This document shows, piece by piece, positions 22,830 to 34,375 of a DNA stretch of 64,000 nucleotides. The stretch covers positions 18,370,001 through 18,434,000 of the forward strand of contig NC_079880.1 in assembly GCF_029227915.1 (NCBI RefSeq), written 5' to 3'. A model generated the notes under the pieces. It was not told where the DNA came from and made no database searches. It worked only from the letters and a program-made list of their open reading frames with translations. The translations under genes and the position numbers were made by a program. The DNA is from Hydractinia symbiolongicarpus. Its lineage: Eukaryota; Cnidaria; Hydrozoa; Anthoathecata; Hydractiniidae. Positions within the stretch are counted from its first letter, which is position 1; each line of letters begins with the position of its first letter.

Positions 22830-23566
22830 GTCGATAAGGCCCGTGGAAAAATCCACTTAGGCAGAAGGACAATGGAAAAGTAGGTTGTTTTAGATTTTTT
22901 GCTGACGTCAGCAGTGCAATTACAAAAATATTTGGCGAAATTTAGTTTATTCGTTGCCTGTACTATGCAGATGTTAATACGCTGACCAAGAAAATGTATA
23001 TGATCATATCTTTTTGATAAGCAGTTAATGAGACATAAGGGTTTTAACATTTTGCTGATGTCAGCAATGGCCAGTCAAACCCCCCCAATTTTTTTTTAGA
23101 AATTTGTATACCTGCTGCCTTCTTTGTATAGGTCTTGAAACGCTTATCAAGAAAATGTATAGGATCGCGTATTTTTGACAAACGGTTGCAGAGATATTAG
23201 GATTTGAAGGTTTTTCGATGACGTCATCAACCCGTACATTCCGAAACGGATTCGGGGACCCAGGTTTGGGAAAATTACCCAAATTGGTCCTAGTTGGTCC
23301 CTAGTTACCCACGCGGTGAAAAATCATTGACGTCACCACCTCGTTTCCAAGTTATTTGGCCTCAAAGTTTTGGGTGCACTGTAATGGCTTCATTAATTTA
23401 ATATAGGATATTGACGTTAAAGTAGTGTTATTTTCATCGCGTCGTAACGTCAGAAAATTTAACATATTAGACATGCATTTTTCGGCAACATCAAAAGAAA
23501 ATGAAGACATCCACTTTGCCTGTCACAGACACACAGACAGACACACCTAGCGTATTATTATAGAGA
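22830..23566 (+). mobile_element. Helentron-like unit, array member 4
   Basis: Starts with the same TCGATAAGGCCCGTGG end as member 3 and ends in an ACAGACAGACACACC run, TAGCGTATTATTATAGAGA. After about 250 bp it diverges from member 3 but keeps related blocks (AAGAAAATGTATAGGATCG). Confidence 0.65.
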
Positions 23567-23793
23567 TGCATTCATTTTTATCACAAAATTTTTTTTTCTT
23601 ACTTATGGCAATAAATTAAAGTAATTCAATTAATTAAAAAAAGAAATTAATTTTTGAAATTTATTTTAATCAATAATAAGATTTGCGATTAAACAACCCC
23701 CTGGTTTCTAAAAATCGCGGAAAGATCAAAGGAATATCGCTAACCCTTTTAAACAGACAGACAGACGGAATACGGCTATTATTAGAGAGATTT
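23567..23793 (+). mobile_element. 3' remnant of a further Helentron-like unit
   Basis: AT-rich sequence ending AACAGACAGACAGACGGAAT-ACGGCTATTATTAGAGAGA, the family's 3' end. The 5' hairpin end is not recognised. Confidence 0.5.
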
Positions 23794-24078
23794 TGATCCG
23801 AATTAACGCGAACACACTTTTGTATAAAGCCTCACCTTCACGTGTGCATACAGAGGAGCAACAGAGCAATCTATTGTTTTGCAAATGAAGTATTGCGCAA
23901 TAGTGGTGTCGCAGTCTTGTCGAAGCGATGAAACTTGCACACGACAAAAGTAGGATTTGGTTCTACTTTTGTCGCATGGTATTAATTCGTTGAGTTTTCG
24001 ACCAATCAAATTGCACCAAAAACGTCAACAAACATTGAGAAAATTTTTGTTCGCAAGGATACAATTCTTATTTTCAAG

Positions 24079-25154
24079 ATGGCCGACTCTTTGCAGCAGC
24101 ACGTTGTAAATTTGCAGAAGTTTGTTGACTCTCGTGTTAATGGATTTATAAACAACAGAAACAGCTACAACTTGCAGAAGAAGCTCGAAATTTATGCAGC
24201 TAGAGTTGGAGAGGAAATGGAATTTCGTTCTACTGCTGAAGGGAACATGGAAGTGGAGAAAAAAATTGACGATAAACTTCTAATAAATGTGAGCAATTAA
24301 AGGTGTCTCGCGCGATAAAAGCACCGGAGCTTTCAAAGACAACAACAACAAGAAGGAAGCCTGGAAAATGATTGCACCAAAATCTAATGGTAAGAGTTTC
24401 CTGTTTTCTCATGATTTTTTTCAGCTTTCAGTTCATTCCTCTCCTGGTGCTTCAGAGAAAACAAAAAAAGCTTTTTTCTTGTTGGGAAAAGGTTGATTTT
24501 GTAAATGGAAATTAGCTACATTTATACTTTTTTTTTCATACTTTTCGAATTGGAACTTTCAAAGCGTTGGAAAAATCCACAAGACGGGATGATGAGATGT
24601 ATTAAGAAAATTCATCAGCAAACAAGGTCTGGGACAGGATACAAAAGAACTCCCAGATGTCAACATTTCGATAGTTAGCTCTTCATCCGGGACAATGATG
24701 CAAATAGGGAAACAGATAGTAATTTAAGTCTTAATCTACATCAGAAAATTCAGATTTCCAGACAACAGAAGAAACCTTGATTAATAGTATAAATATTCCA
24801 AAAACTCCAACCAGTAGTGCCAGTAGCCACACACAAAAGTAACCGTTAACAACAATTCTGGTGGTAAATTAAAAGTTACAGCAAATGACAATTTCACAAC
24901 CACTACAATTGACGATTTAATTTTAATTAGAAGACTAACTCTCTCCACCAAAAATAGGTGGTGGAACAACGAAAAAAAATCGATGATTTGATTGAAAAAG
25001 TGGCAACCTGCCTTCCTACGGCTAAAGAACCAGTAGATGACGATGCAAATACGTTGTTTGTTAAAAGTTTAGTTCCAAACCTTATAGGCATAGTCGCAAA
25101 GCCAACATTATGGTAAAAATAGAAATGCAGCAAATGCTAGCTGAATTTGGATGA
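24079..25154 (+). pseudogene. MADF-BESS DNA-binding protein gene, broken, inside the Harbinger-like element
   Basis: MADF-BESS proteins bind DNA through a Myb/SANT-like MADF domain and self-associate through a C-terminal BESS motif; Harbinger elements often carry a Myb/SANT-like helper. An ATG frame (24079-24300) encodes a helical N-terminus of unknown type and then breaks. A shifted frame gives DKSTGAFKDNNNNKKEAWKM to a donor G/GTAAGA after 24389, matching the first MADF half. 24562-24678 gives the second half (KRWKNPQDGMM, RSGTGYKRT, CQHFDS) and hits TAG. From about 24949 a frame (KKIDDLIEKV, DDDANTLFVKSLVPNLIGI) shifts by one base near 25113 into KIEMQQMLAEFG, together a BESS-like motif. 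Several frameshifts and stops make it non-functional. Domain calls are by motif. Confidence 0.55.
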
Positions 25155-28100
25155 TTAGTTAGTTAAACAAACCATTTGCTTTCTCATAAAATTTTGTTGT
25201 TGTTTTTCTGGTTGTATTGTTTTGTATAATTGAACCTTCAAATAAGCATATACTTGAATGTTATATGACCTTACCTTATGTGATTCTTAATGTTGTTGTG
25301 TTTTTTTGTTGACATAGTACATGCTTTTCTTAATAAGCACTGTTTTCACTGCAAAAATGGACTTTCGTAAAAGTTTGCATATCAACCATATAAAAAGTAT
25401 CGTTTACAAAGGTAATAAACATGTACTATGCATGATTTAATATTTATTAATTTCTGATAAATTTTCAGTTAAAGCCCTATGGATCTTTCTACATTGCTAA
25501 ACACAAGCAATGTTTTTATTCTTCGTTGAAATTTTTGAAGTTCATGAATTTTTAGTTGAGATTTTTTTTTACTTCCATAGTATATTTTCAATTGCGATAT
25601 ATTTAACTTTTTTAACTTTTAACTCTTGTAAAGAGCTTTTTTAAACAAATTTATTTTATAAAAGTCTAATGTAAAAAAACTTCCAAATAAATGGGTACTA
25701 ATTCGGAAAATTTTTTTACAATTACAGTTTTGGATATTAATTATATTATAATAACTTTTTTCCTTTTACATTTCAAGAAGACAGGCAAAAAAACTAGTTT
25801 TAAATAAAACAGTTAGCAGTGCTTCGAGCCACAGATGATTGTCAACATACACTGCCCTTATATCAATGTTACAACATACGTATCTTGAATAAAGAAAAAA
25901 AACGACTATTTTTTGACAATTTTATGTACTCTTTCGACCGCTTCCTGATCACACACATTGCGTTATACAAATTCATCACGTATAAAAAATTGTGTCAAAA
26001 GAGCTCAAGAGGCATAGACTTAACTGACACTGCCCTTAAGAGAGATAAATTAGTTTTTGTAACCGTCCCAACTTTCTTTTTTCAAAATCTGGTGGGCAAT
26101 AACAGCTGCGCCATACAGAGTTATTTCTCATCAAATAATTGTGCAACGCAATGACTACTTTCGTAACAAGGGTAGCAGTGTGTACATTCGCGAAAAAAAA
26201 AATCTTTAAAGATTCGGAATTGAGAGGTCGCTATTCTCTACAATTCTCCTTGCTCGTGACATCCGTTAGTTTGCAATTCTATCTTCCAGATACGTATTTT
26301 GTGCAGGGCATGGCGCATCTAATCAGGTTTCAAAAGGAAAGCATCATCTCCAATGAACGCGTAAAGATATTCTAAGTTTGAATGGTTCGATTATCGTGCT
26401 GGAGGGAGATTTAAACACCTTTGATTAATTGCAATCCCCAATTTACTGATATCTTAATACTGGAAAATCTTCAGGAAAGTTTTAGTAACTATAGGCCAAT
26501 TCTGAAGATTCTCACATAAAAAGCAACATACATACAAATCCTACTCATAATCATATGTAAACATGACATTTTCATTAGTTTACAGTCTGTAACAGAGCAT
26601 TCTTTAACATGCAATTCTTGTTTCGATCTGTATTGTTTTATGTGAAAATCATTTCTATGATTTACTTGAATATTCACAAGTTATTTTGATTGATTTTTTC
26701 ACCAACTTTGTGGATTATACCAGATATATATCCATTGTTTACAGTTTTCTAATATATATTATAAGGATTCAGAACTAATCTTCTGTGTTCTTTAATTGAT
26801 GATGATTTTCGTTGTCAGAAGAATATTCATCATAGGTACTATGGTGACATCAAAATATCTTATCCTAAAACAAAATTATATACGTTGTATTGCTCAACAA
26901 GATGAGAATAAGAAATATTATAAAACAAACTTGGACTATTCTTAGATTAGGTATTGCTTCATTCTTTTGTTTTTAGCAATTTTATTACAAATAAATGTAA
27001 CATGTGAAAGTTAAAGAGATCTTCTCATGTTCTTAAATGTTTTAAAATGAGCAGTGGGATGTTGTATATAAAATGCACTGTTTAAAAGTTCCCACAAAGT
27101 GAAAGTTCTTAGGGACAATCACAATAAAAAAGTATATGCTAAACGCATAAATTTGGCGGTGGGACGAAGTGGAATCCTTTGAAGTTTAAGTATATCTCAT
27201 ACTGTATACATCGATTTCTTAGACAACAGAAAGTTTTTTGAACTTGTAATATGTACCTGCTTAACAGGGACACATGGCCGACATTCAAATATTACCTTTT
27301 CTGATTTTGATTTTTAGGGGAAGGAAAGGGGATCTGCAGATCTATTAACATTTAGCTTGGACTTTTGCGTTCATGAAAGAGCTGTCTCTTAGTTATCTTA
27401 CAAGAATGTTTTCTCTCCCAAACAGCAACAAAGACACACAGTTGCATAAACGTCTACACGAAGCTTACACGAAGCCTGTGACCTTAAGACGTTAAACAAA
27501 AAAACTAACAAAATTCTAACTAATACACATACAGGTAGGTAGCTAATAATACACTCTATACCAAATTTAACATACACACCAAAACATCTTTTGACCGCCA
27601 AGACAGTGTTTACATAAATTGCTTCAGTTATCTCGTTTAGCATTGGGCTTTTATAAACAAACAATACATTTGATCGAGGTCAAGTTAAAACCTTTTGTTT
27701 TGATAAGAAAAAGATTTTAATCACATGTTTTGTAAGAACTATTCTTAAAAGTGGTTTACCACTTTTAAGAATACTTCTTGACACAAAAGTGCCTAAAATT
27801 CAGGAGCTGCTAAAACTAAAATATTTCAAGTATTACTTACTTTAAATGAATTTATTGTCTCTTGCAGAGGCAGATGAATGTTTGGTTTGAGACAACAACA
27901 TGGCACACGTGGCTAAAATATTACCCTCCAGCATTTCCAATCCTTTCAATATCTGAAAGGGTTTCCAAATTCAAAACTTCTTCATTAAACTTCGGTAGCA
28001 TGCAAATGCTTTGATATTCTAGATATTTGAAGTGCTCCCTGCAATTGGACCTGACCCAAGTAAACCATGTTGAAAAAGAAACATCCACTTGTCCATGTAA

Positions 28101-28390
28101 CCATACTTGTGGTCGTTTTAGGCGTTTAAACTTTTTAACCCACGGACGTTTTAGGCTTTTTTATTTCACATTTCAGAATTTCATTCATTGGAACTTGAAA
28201 ACCCGCGGATGTTTTAAGCGAATCGACACTTTGCCTAAGATCGCCCCGGGTTTGCTTAATTTGAGTGAAATATAAAAAATCGATAAAAACGCCGCATCGT
28301 CATAAAGTCGAAATCGGCGGATGCCAAAAATGAATTTATAAAAATAATTTAGTTTTCTTATAGATTATTCTATCTATAGATTTTTTTTCT
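25155..28390. other. no gene seen; interior of the Harbinger-like element
   Basis: AT-rich, no supportable exon on either strand. Holds one perfect hairpin at 27741-27772. A frame at 25819-26154 lacks an ATG and any domain. Confidence 0.5.
27741..27772. repeat. 14-bp perfect hairpin
   Basis: ATTCTTAAAAGTGG (27741-27754) and CCACTTTTAAGAAT (27759-27772) with loop TTTA. Confidence 0.8.
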
Positions 28391-28454
28391 CTAGTAGGTC
28401 ACAAAATTAGGCTTAGGCAATTGCCTAGGCTGCCTAACCCTAGATCCGCCCCTG
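28391..28454. mobile_element. end of an unidentified DNA transposon interrupting the transposase remnant
   Basis: Reversed, it reads CAGGGGCGGATCTAGGGTTA and contains the palindrome TTAGGCAATTGCCTAA. CAGGGGCGGAT-type ends are common transposon termini in animals. It truncates the Harbinger-like reading frame at 28455. Confidence 0.4.
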
Positions 28455-28753
28455 ATGATGGCTTCTCTTCTCGAAGAGTCTTTAAGAATAACACGGTGCA
28501 ACGAATCCAAACAACTTTTCGCACGTACTTGGTTGTCACTAAGGAAATTTGTAAAAAAAAATTCCTTATCCACCATTCTTGTCTGTTTCACTAACGAATT
28601 AAATTCCCCCTTTTAATGATCTTTCTTTGAATACTTGTCGCACCAAAATCTTATAGTTTTAAACGAAAGATAAGTATCAACATCTTTTAATTGTATTTGA
28701 TACTTTTTTAAAAGGAACAATACCAGAAGTCTTCTTCTTTTGTCGGCAGACAT
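28455..28753 (-). pseudogene. Harbinger-type transposase, N-terminal remnant
   Basis: From ATG 28753 on the minus strand the frame starts MSADKRRRLLVLFLLKK and passes TIRFWCDKYSKKDH, one in-frame TAA, then KGEFNSLVKQTRMVDKEFFF and DSSRREAI before it runs into unrelated repeat sequence. The Lys/Arg-Leu-rich start, the RFW block, the GEF-x-LV-x-(E/Q)-x-R motif, the FF-x-x-F segment and RREAI are the usual N-terminal landmarks of PIF/Harbinger (DDE_Tnp_4) transposases. The DDE nuclease that should follow is absent. It faces the MADF-BESS gene on the other strand within the same inverted-repeat element. Recognition is by motif order only. Confidence 0.55.
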
Positions 28754-29324
28754 CTTTGTTCTTTTGTTTATATTTACAAAATAAAAAAATCGCACCCTTT
28801 TGCTTACTCCATTGTGCTTGTTATGACTGGAGATTAGAAAAAGCTTCCCGGCGCGGCTAATTAATTCTCTTGTTCTGAAAACAATAGACCGCTCTGTCGC
28901 TTCGCTTGTACGCTCAAGTGGAGGTGAGGCTTTAAACAAATTGAGCATGTTATGTGTGCAAAAACCATTTCTACAAACATTTTTTATTTATAACGGCGGG
29001 TAAAAAAGTTTATCCTTAAAACATTATATAATAATTATTTCAGAAGACGGTAAAATTCTACATATTGCCTTTGACAGACCTAAAATCTTGGCCGTTTTTT
29101 TTTTTGTTGTTGCTTTCCCTTTTTTTGAATTCCCCTCAAAAAATTCATATTAGAATGTTCTCCTCGAGGTTATTACACAAATTTCGTCAACCAAATAAAG
29201 TAACTTTGCGTTAATTTTACTTGTAATGAAAACGTCATTGCGCTAAACATTCAATACGATTGACTCCGAGGTCAGAATTTAGCGTGAAAAATTAACGTAC
29301 TTTAGCGCCAGATGGAAACCAAGC

Positions 29325-31038
29325 TTAAGAGCGCCCATTAAAGATACTCTTTGTTTGCAACATGCATAGAACACTTTATACCAAAAATTAAAATGTTGTT
29401 CACACTAGTATGTAAGAAAATCAAAAATCTTAATTTTATGGTTCACAGCAACCTGACTATAAGCTTCATTGATGATATTAAGTATGTCTCATCCAAAAGC
29501 TTAGAGCCAGGATTCAAACCAACCAACAAACACAAAAAATTATATGAAGCAAACCTCTACTTCAAACTGACTAATGACGACAAGGCCAGTGTTTCTTAAT
29601 TAAAATGCGTATTTGGAAAGGCGACTTGTACTCTGAACGTGAAAGCTCCCTAGCCATCACTCTTATTAAATTATATGGAATTTCATCATGAAGTAGGCCA
29701 GTGTCTGAAACGAAAAAAAAAATTCAAGTTAAAGAAAATTTAAAATCTATGAAAACTGAGAATTCGAGAAACAAAAGTTCCAATAAACCCGAACCAGCTT
29801 AGATTAAATGACTTAGTTGGTAAGAGACATGTATCGCCGTGGATATTCTGCTACTTAGGGATATGCTAGAATTTGAATCTCATTCGAAATTGGCTGGCAA
29901 CTAAAAAGCAAAAAGCTAAACCTTGTGAATGCGCTTCTTCATTCAACGTCGAACATGCATTGGACTGCAAGAAAGGGGCTTCGTCTCGTTTTGACACATC
30001 TCTGATACATCCCTGCAAAATAGATGCTGTATAAAGATTAGGTTGAACCATGTTGCAGCCTTTGACAAAAGAAACGCTAAAATCACGAAGCAACATCAGT
30101 AAAGATGTAAGACGCCACATCCCTGTAAAACGTTCTGGAAATCACAATAAATGGAGTTTTTAGATATTAGGCTATTTAATCTCATGGCTAAGGGAAATTT
30201 CAAACCAGGACATGAGAAAACGTACTAGATCAAAAAAACAGGAGATGATAAGGCCTTATAATGATATTATGCAGCTTAAGCACGGAACGTTCTGTGAAAT
30301 ATCTTCATAATTGCCTTGCACAGATCGTTAAAAGAGAATGTCCATGTAACACAATTGTTAGGAGGAAAATATCCATTTCATTAATCAACGCGATTACAAT
30401 CTGTTTGGGTGGTAGTGGATGTGCATAGTGAAGAACTGGAAACATTTTAAAGTCAAGATTGGGTATTGGAAAAAGCAAATTTTTTTAGGACGTATAGTAT
30501 ACTGAAACAATATGTACCCAAAATGTAATTATGTATATGAACCCGGTTAGTCGGACTGAAATCGGTTTGCTATCGCATGAAGTTTTCTTAACCCGGATTG
30601 GAAAATAGTGAACTAAAATTTATACTTTTTAATTCAGTTAATTTTTATATATTTTAATGTTTCTAATGCATAAAATTATTTTTCCTTAAAAAAGGTTTTG
30701 AACAACACCAAAAAAATTTGTTGATAAAATTTTTTTTTTAAATATTTTTGTTGTTATACAAAAAATATGCTTGAGAAAATGGAAGTTTCCCCGAAGGCAA
30801 ATTTAGCTTGGATACCAACAACTTAGCAGCGTCCATGCTCTGCGCTGTCTCTAAATTTATATATCTAGCATCAGGCGATTTTCCCGTTGCGGAAAACAAA
30901 AAAAATCCGCGGCCGGTTTGAAATCACACCTAGCTACGGCACAGTTAACTTACATTTGGCTCATTTACATGATACAGTTAAATTTCTTGGCAAAAAAACA
31001 AACAAATGGAATAAAAAATAGAACTTTTGATTACTTTA
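29325..31038. other. no gene seen
   Basis: AT-rich. The open frames here (29351-29599, minus 30120-29866) have no recognisable domain and no splice context that I can support. Confidence 0.5.
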
Positions 31039-31168
31039 TCTCTTTAATAATAGCCGTATTCCGTCTGTCTGTTTGTGCACGAAAAAAACATTGTGCTACG
31101 GAAACACGAAATATGCGATGAATAAAGAACGCGCAACCCCGTGAATTTTTCCACGGGTTAACGACTAG
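31039..31168 (-). mobile_element. Helentron/MITE-like unit, inverted, tandem member A
   Basis: Reversed copy: TAGCCGTATTCCGTCTGTCT at the left, CCACGGGTTAACGACTAG at the right. Adjoins member B directly. Confidence 0.65.
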
Positions 31169-31296
31169 TCTCTTTAATAACAGCCGTATTCCGTCTGTCT
31201 GTTTGTGCGCGAGAAAAAAGTCGTGTTACGGAAACACGAAATACGTTATAAAAAGAACGGGCGAAACCGTGGATTTATCAACGGGCCAACGACTAG
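31169..31296 (-). mobile_element. Helentron/MITE-like unit, inverted, tandem member B
   Basis: Same family as member A, ~85-90 percent alike by eye (CAGCCGTATTCCGTCTGTCT left, CAACGGGCCAACGACTAG right). Head-to-tail with A. Confidence 0.65.
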
Positions 31297-31429
31297 TTTC
31301 TTAGAATTGTTTCTAATTTAAAATAATATGATTTCTCTACTTTGTGATGGAAATATTAAATATATAAAAATATAAATTTTGAAAATTTGTTTGATGTTAT
31401 TATAAAATTATTCAGCAAACTTTTTTATC

Positions 31430-33300
31430 GGAATTTATTTATCTTATTATGGGCCATATGCAAACACAATTTTATGTTGATGGATTCTCCCGAGTATGTT
31501 ATAGACATACATAAATCCTACGAAGCATTTTTAAGAAAATACTCACATCACTATAACTATTTTTTTCCTCTGAAAAAAATTACAATAAAAAATAAAAACA
31601 TCCTTTCTCCTTGGATGTCTAAAGGTCTAACAAAATCTGCAAAACTAAAACAAAAACTCCATATAAAGCAGCTCAAATCGAAGTCAAGTAAAGATGTTGA
31701 GACATATAAAACATATAAAAATCTTTTTGAAACATTAAGAAACAAAATACAGAAATGACATTAAAAACACATGGTCTGTGATAAAAGAAATTATAGGCAA
31801 AAAACAACAACGCAATAAGTGTTTTCCTGACAAGTTGTTTGTAAATGGTGAACTGCTGTGTGGTGATAGAGAAATTGGTGCTGCATGTAATGATTTTTTG
31901 GTGAATGTAAGACCACAACTCTCAGCAAAAATTAAGACAAAAGTAGATTATAAAAATTATTTACCAAACTGTAATTTCCAAATGGGAAATGGGAGTTACT
32001 TTATGAGTTCAAAAGCTTTAAAAGAAACAAATCTTCTAAGCATTAATAGCAATGTCAAAGATTCATTTCCAGCTTTTAAAAATGTGCTTTACAATATTTC
32101 CTGACCAACTAAAACAAGCAAAAGTGATTCCAATATTTAAATCAGATAATTCAGAAACGATGTCAAATTACAGGCCTACTTTCATTCTACCCATATTCTC
32201 AAAGATTCTTGAAAAAATTTTGCACAACGGAGTTTTTCTCTTCTTCACCGATAATTCTATCTTTTGTAAAAAACAATTTGGATTTAGAAACAGACACTCC
32301 ACAGAACATGCGATAATGCAACTTGTGGACGACATTCATCAATCTTTTAGTGATGGAAAATTTACTTTGGGTATTTTTATTGACCTATCTAAGGCTTTTG
32401 ATACCGTTGATCACAACATATTATTAGGTAAACTAAATGCGTATGGAATAAGTGGGGTAACATTAAAATGGTTTAAACGTTATCTGAGTGAACGAACACA
32501 ATACATAGATATTGGCAGTGACAAAAAAACTAATAAGCTAACAATTAAATGTGGTGTTCCACAAGATTCAATTCTTGAGCCACTCTTATTTTTAATACAT
32601 ATTAATGATCTAAGCAATTGTTCTGAAATCCTAAATTCTATTATGTTTGCAGATGACACTAATTTGCTTTACTCCCATAAATGTATTAATACTCTTTAAA
32701 AAACTGTACCGAGTTAAACAAATTATCATAATGGTTCTCTGCTAATAAATTATCACTAAATATAAAAAAAATAAAGTATACAATATTCCACACACCACAA
32801 AGAAGGAAGGACTTGCCTGTTGCCCTACCTAAACTGGAAATAGAATGAAATCAAATTTCACGGGAGATATCCACTAAATTCTAAGGTGTGATACTTGATG
32901 AAAATTTAAAGTAGCACCAACACATATCTATGATAAATTTAAAAGTTTCAAAATCTATTGGCATCCTTTACAAATCTCTAATACAATTGTATTACTCTTT
33001 TATACATAGTCATATTAATTACGCTAACATAGTTTGGGGTAGCACTAATAAAACTAAAATACAGTCACTTTACCTTCATCAAAAACATGCTGCAAGAATA
33101 ATCTTGTTTTTAAAAATAGGCTGACTCATTCCAGGTCATTACTTCTGTCAATGAAAGCCTAATGAAAGCGAATTAATAACACACCTGAAGCATTTTCGAA
33201 AACCTTTCACATTTCTCAAAACAAATACACAACAAGGTCAATACTATCCATCAATTAGGAAAATTAAAAACAGTCACATTAGGAATAGCTTTAACAAAAT
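31430..33300 (+). mobile_element. CR1/Jockey-like LINE remnant (reverse transcriptase)
   Basis: Frame pieces in order: a linker after the endonuclease (AYEAFLRKYS-like start, ILSPWMSKGLTKSAKLKQK, 31500-31757), a second linker (WSVIKEIIGKKQQ, 31760-32050), the reverse transcriptase (32100-32699) with KVIPIFKSD, NYRPTFILPIFSKILEK, FGFRNRHSTEHA, IDLSKAFDTVDH, CGVPQDSILEPLLF and the catalytic FADDT, then a thumb/C-terminal piece (32930-33124: YSFIHSHINYANIVWG, LYLHQKHAARII). Frameshifts and stops separate the pieces. The usual GS-x-LGP is changed to DSILEP. No endonuclease domain is seen, as expected for a 5'-truncated insertion. Confidence 0.85.
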
Positions 33301-34375
33301 TAAGAAGTCAATTTTTGTATCTGCTTTGGAGAACATATTTCGATGTAAAGTGAAAAATCTTTTTTACAGCAAAATGAAGGGAGATTACAACTCTGCGAAA
33401 GACATACCTCCGAAAGAAGATGTCGAATCTTACTGGAAAGGGTTATGGTCAAAAAAAGTCATGCATAACGATATTGCAGCATGAATGAAATCTAAATGTG
33501 CTTATTTGATTATAGAACGTGGGAAAAAAAATCACAGACGAAATACTTGAATTGAACAGTGCCAAGATACAACCGATAGAGGAAGATATGACGTGCAAGT
33601 ACTTAGGTGTTGCTGAGAATGCGTTGTACAAAGGCTCACTCAACAAAAACAGAATCCAAAGTAAGTACTTTAAAAGAGCTTGAAAAATATGGTGTAGTGA
33701 ACTTAGCGGATATAACAAATACATCGCTCACAACTCATTTGCTTTACCTGTCCTCACACAAACATTCGGCATTCTAATGGACTAAAGACGAAATCAAGGC
33801 GATTGATATAAAAACTAGAAAAGTATTAAATATGACTGGTAACTTTCATCGTAACTATGATGTGGATCGCACCACGGAAAGAAGGAGGCCAGGGTCTCAA
33901 GATGATCAAGGAGGCATATGAAAGCCGCATAATATCAATTAATCAACAGCTTCACCAAAGCACACAACGTAATCCCTATCTCAAAAAGGTTGTGAAAGGA
34001 GAAAGCGAATGCATCGTACGACAAGCTAGAGAGTTTTTATCAACTGCGAACATCGATGTTGAAGAAAACTGTACGCCACAGAAACTATCACAGAAGTACT
34101 TACAGCACTGTGAAAAACAGAGATTACAACGATTTGAAGAAAAAGCTATGCACAGCTATATCTGGAGAAAGATATCATCACAAGAAAGTGTAAATATCGC
34201 CAAAGCAACATCTTGGTCGGCGAACAAGTATGTGACTTCGCATTTTGAAGGTTATGCACATGCACTGTACGAACAAGAAATCAATACGGAAGACCTTCAA
34301 TATCGCCGCGATATACATACAATAAATACATACATATACATATATACATATATACATATGACGAAAAGTCCCTAA
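33300..34375 (+). mobile_element. second LINE remnant (R4/Dong-like), RT core deleted
   Basis: 33310-33482 encodes the pre-RT region (NLFYSKMKGDY, KEDVESYWKGLW). 33485-33850 encodes a post-RT region (KCAYLIIERGKK, EILELNSAKIQP, CKYLGVAENAL, IKAIDIKTRKVLNM) and 33857-34300 the C-terminal region (APRKEGGQGLKMIKEAYESR, NPYLKKVVKGE, TSWSANKYVTSHFEGYA). The polymerase core with its YxDD motif is missing between the first two parts, so the copy is internally deleted, and there are several stops and frameshifts. The element abuts the CR1-like LINE without a visible boundary. Confidence 0.7.
34315..34361. repeat. ATAC/ATAT microsatellite
   Basis: CATACATATACATATATACA-type simple repeat at the end of the second LINE remnant, possibly its tail. 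Confidence 0.7.

Larger units (their letters stand above)
20580..29324. mobile_element. large inverted-repeat DNA transposon, probably PIF/Harbinger, with nested insertions
   Basis: The left end GCTTGGTTTCCATCTGGCG (20580-20598) recurs inverted as the right end (29306-29324); extended to 34 bp, 29 positions match. Flanks are TCA on the left (20577-20579) and TTA on the right (29325-29327), which fits a mutated 3-bp TWA target duplication as made by Harbinger elements. Inside lie a broken MADF-BESS DNA-binding protein gene on the plus strand and an N-terminal Harbinger-type transposase remnant on the minus strand, the expected two-gene content of this superfamily. About 3 kb (20735-23793) is a younger array of Helentron-like units. 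Without that insert the element would be about 5.7 kb. Confidence 0.6.

Noticed and set aside
22225-23050. Two nearly identical minus-strand frames (22503-22225 and 23050-22769)
   Set aside because: They are shadows of the duplicated Helentron-like units; no coding features.
25819-26154. 111-codon frame
   Set aside because: No ATG start, no domain, inside a transposon.
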